Below are positions 31,860 through 33,916 of a stretch of 33,916 bases of DNA, piece by piece (positions within the stretch are counted from its first letter, which is position 1; the number at the start of each line of letters is the position of its first letter). Under the pieces are notes generated by a model. That model was not told the origin of the DNA. It searched no databases and saw nothing but the letters and a program-made list of their open reading frames with translations. Origin of the DNA: Myxococcales bacterium. GTDB taxonomy: Bacteria; Myxococcota_A; Bradymonadia; Bradymonadales; Bradymonadaceae. Where the stretch lies: NCBI GenBank assembly GCA_007135085.1, contig SLJM01000231.1:1-33916 (forward strand), written 5' to 3'. The position numbers and the translations under genes are program-made.

Positions 31860-33752
31860 ATGTCCGAGATGCCTGCGACGGAAGTCCAGGGCCGCCACTG
31901 GTCGACTCTCTTCGATCTTTTGCAGCGGCGGGCAACCCAGATGCCGGGACGGGGCTTTTATGTGCGCGACGGGCGCGGGGGCCAGGAGTTCCGGACCCTG
32001 TCGCAGATCTGCGCCACCGCCCACCGGGTCGCCCATGCCCTCGCCGAGCGAGGGATTGGAGCGGGTGACGCCGTATTGGTCGCCCAGCCCACGGGGTTTG
32101 ATTTTCTGAGCACTTTCTTCGGTCTTCAAGCCCTGGGGGCCACGCCCGTGCCCCTTGCATGGCCGGCCGAGGGCGATCCCTTCCGCGGCTGGGTGCGGCT
32201 GGCCAGATGGCGACGCATGGCTCAGCGCTACGACGCCAAGATGCTGATCTGCGGCAAACTTGGCGGCCGCCCGGAGACCGGCCTTACCGGCATCTGGCCC
32301 CCCCATCCGCTGGAACAGGTCACCGATCTGGCCCGGCTCTTAGAAGGGGTGCCCGGCCACTGTGAGATCGAGCCCCATCGGGCCCAGCCGTCGGACGTGG
32401 CCTATATTCAGTCGACCTCGGGTACCACGGGAGCCCCTCGCGGGGTGCGGTTGACCCACCAGGGCATCCTGAGCAGCGTGGAGGCCATCGGCCAGTGGAT
32501 CGAGGTCGTCGACGACGATGTGCTCGTCTCCTGGCTGCCGCTGGACAATATCATGGGGCTGGTCGGCGTGGTCTGCTTTGCCCTTCACTGGGGCATCCGG
32601 CCCGTGCTCATGCACGCCGATCATTTTCTGGAGCGCCCCGAGGATTGGTTCTGGGCCATCTCGGAGCATCAGGCCACGCTGTCGCTGGCCCCCAATTTTG
32701 CCTTCAATTATTGCGTTCGCCGCTGCAACGAGTCTCAGTTGGAGGGCCTGGACCTGTCGAGCTGGCGAGTGGCGATGAACGGCTCCGAGCCTGTGCGGGC
32801 CCAGCATATGCAGGCATTTATACGTCGGTTCCATGCCTATGGGCTCGACGAGCGGGTGCTCATGCCTGTCTATGGCCTCAGCGAGGCCACCCTGGGGGTG
32901 AGCTTTCATCCCCTTGGCGAGCCGATTCGCATCGACGGCATCAACCGCCGCATCCTGGAGACGGAAGGGCGGGCCGAACCGCTTCCCGCGAAGGGATCGG
33001 TCAGCCCGAGCGAGCGGATGCACGTGGTCTCCGTCGGCAAGCCATTGCCCAATATCGAGTTGCGAATCGTCGACGAGCAGGGCGGGGCGCTGCCTGAACG
33101 CACTCTCGGCGAAGTGGCGGTGAGCGGACCGAACCTGATGGACGGCTATGAACCGTCGACCTTGCGCGACGACGCCAACCCCACTCGAATCTCCGAGGGC
33201 TGGCTGCTCACCGGCGACCTCGGTTATATGGCCGACGGAGATCTCTACTATATCTGTCGGGCATCGGATCGGATCGTCTTCGCCGACGGCCGCACCATCT
33301 TTCCCGAGGAAGTGGAGCTCTTCGTCGACGCCATCGACGGGGTTCGCGCCGGCAGCACCGCCGTCTTCGAGACCCCCGCCGAGATGAGCGACGAATTCGA
33401 CGCTGAAAAACATCCGGTGGTCGTGGCCTTCGAGGTGCAGGCTGGCGCCGATTCTCAGGAGTTGCGCACCGCCATTCGCAGCGTCTTGAAGACCCACCTG
33501 GAGTTGGACCCCGCCGAATTGCTCGATCTACCCGTCCAGAGCGTACCGAAGACGCCTACCGGAAAGGTTCGGCGCCACCATTGCCGTCGATTATTTCAGC
33601 GGGGATTGCTCGGAAAGCGAGGGGTGGGATTGCTCAACCCCGATCGGATCACCAAAAGCCTTCGCGATCTTGGCGAAACCCTCAGAGGCGGCGGAGAGTC
33701 CATCGTGGTCCGCGTTCAGACCTGGCTGGTCGACGACGAGCAAGAAGACTGA
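31860..33752 (+). CDS. Fatty-acyl-AMP ligase-like adenylating enzyme
   Basis: The protein has 630 aa and no signal peptide. It belongs to the AMP-binding/adenylate-forming superfamily: the ATP loop STSGTTGAPRG (about 184-195), SWLPLDNIMGLVG (about 222-234, the SWLPL-DMGL type seen in fatty-acyl-AMP ligases), YGLSEATLG (about 339-347), GWLLTGDLGYM (about 447-457) and the C-terminal catalytic lysine loop TPTGKVRRHHCR near 565-576. FAAL enzymes activate fatty acids as acyl-adenylates and hand them to carrier proteins rather than CoA. Whether this one uses CoA cannot be read directly. No acyl-carrier domain is fused and none lies beside it. About 45 further residues follow the catalytic loop. The ribosome-binding site is weak. 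Confidence 0.88.
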   Translation: MSEMPATEVQGRHWSTLFDLLQRRATQMPGRGFYVRDGRGGQEFRTLSQICATAHRVAHALAERGIGAGDAVLVAQPTGFDFLSTFFGLQALGATPVPLAWPAEGDPFRGWVRLARWRRMAQRYDAKMLICGKLGGRPETGLTGIWPPHPLEQVTDLARLLEGVPGHCEIEPHRAQPSDVAYIQSTSGTTGAPRGVRLTHQGILSSVEAIGQWIEVVDDDVLVSWLPLDNIMGLVGVVCFALHWGIRPVLMHADHFLERPEDWFWAISEHQATLSLAPNFAFNYCVRRCNESQLEGLDLSSWRVAMNGSEPVRAQHMQAFIRRFHAYGLDERVLMPVYGLSEATLGVSFHPLGEPIRIDGINRRILETEGRAEPLPAKGSVSPSERMHVVSVGKPLPNIELRIVDEQGGALPERTLGEVAVSGPNLMDGYEPSTLRDDANPTRISEGWLLTGDLGYMADGDLYYICRASDRIVFADGRTIFPEEVELFVDAIDGVRAGSTAVFETPAEMSDEFDAEKHPVVVAFEVQAGADSQELRTAIRSVLKTHLELDPAELLDLPVQSVPKTPTGKVRRHHCRRLFQRGLLGKRGVGLLNPDRITKSLRDLGETLRGGGESIVVRVQTWLVDDEQED

Positions 33753-33766
33753 GCGGACAATTAACC

Positions 33767-33916
33767 TCAACGAAATTCATCGCGGGGAAGACAGACACCG
33801 CCGTCTTCGACGTGGCGCGGAGCGCATTCGTAGCCCGCTCGACAATCGGTGTCGCCCTCGCAAGCCTCCCGGCAGCCGGCGGGCTCGCAGACCTCGCCAT
33901 CTTCGCATTGATGGTC
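33767..33916 (-). CDS. Cys-rich protein, C-terminal fragment
   Basis: An open minus-strand frame runs in from the right edge and ends with TGA at 33767-33769, so only the last 49 residues are visible. It is strikingly Cys-rich: CEDGEVCEPAGCREACEGD, then DCRAGYECAP and GGVCLPRDEFR. This spacing resembles the Cys-rich repeats of secreted or lipid-anchored proteins common in Myxococcota-like genomes. Its stop lies 14 nt from the ligase stop, so the two genes converge. A longer minus-strand frame over the same bases in another phase (33682-33900) lacks this pattern and is taken as a shadow. Confidence 0.7.
   Translation of the reverse strand, partial: DHQCEDGEVCEPAGCREACEGDTDCRAGYECAPRHVEDGGVCLPRDEFR

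Noticed and set aside
33682-33900. Minus-strand 72-codon frame at the right edge
   Set aside because: The neighbouring phase 33767-33916 encodes a regular Cys-rich pattern and runs off the edge, which is far more protein-like.

Overview
The window reads as chromosomal DNA (about 60% GC by eye) from a Gram-negative deltaproteobacterium-like organism. Evidence includes a TamB/Omp85 outer-membrane assembly locus, a LolA-like plus beta-barrel pair, RNase Y beside ZapA, and many long low-complexity or coiled-coil proteins typical of Myxococcota/Bradymonadota-type genomes. The lineage is inferred from gene content only. No insertion sequence, phage or CRISPR array was seen.

Layout. 1-5057: envelope operon with the C-terminal end of a TamB-like protein, an Omp85 protein with seven apparent POTRA domains, and an Lnb/DUF4105-type membrane protein, all joined by short overlaps. 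5061-6413: convergent orphan GAF histidine kinase. 6545-10882: possible small leader ORF, zapA, 5-formyl-THF cyclo-ligase, RNase Y (rny) and tyrS, ending in a strong bidirectional terminator. 10940-11249 (minus): tRNA-Lys(UUU) and two identical tRNA-Glu(UUC) genes, with a likely promoter at 11353-11381. 11623-12547: an Arg-rich two-helix membrane protein, then convergent queD. 12676-16453: a sulfur/one-carbon operon (homocysteine methyltransferase-MTHFR fusion, cysteine synthase, serine acetyltransferase). 16498-19019: LolA-like protein overlapping a DUF1302-like barrel. 19027-20963 (minus): TerB-like protein and an exported coiled-coil protein.

21185-31455 is accessory and poorly characterised. 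It holds a 900-aa protein whose N-terminus looks like a cysteine-less CpXC domain, a calcineurin-type phosphoesterase, and an overlapping pair made of a 174-aa protein and a 797-aa cytoplasmic PQQ-type propeller. An AT-richer intergenic region then leads to three small same-strand genes (helical Gly/Asn-rich protein, TPR protein, small helical protein) that resemble type III secretion filament/chaperone sets. These are followed by a zinc-ribbon protein, a GAF protein with a Pro-Glu linker, a terminator and a small membrane protein. 31456-31859 is a gene-free interval with a 23-bp tandem repeat and a long imperfect inverted repeat. 31860-33752 is a stand-alone fatty-acyl-AMP ligase-like enzyme. 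The right edge carries the C-terminal end of a Cys-rich protein on the minus strand.

Best candidates for something undescribed: the small-gene trio 28094-29509, the degenerate CpXC protein, the propeller pair 24756-27670, and the TamB/seven-POTRA Omp85/Lnb operon with its Cys-rich POTRA insertion.
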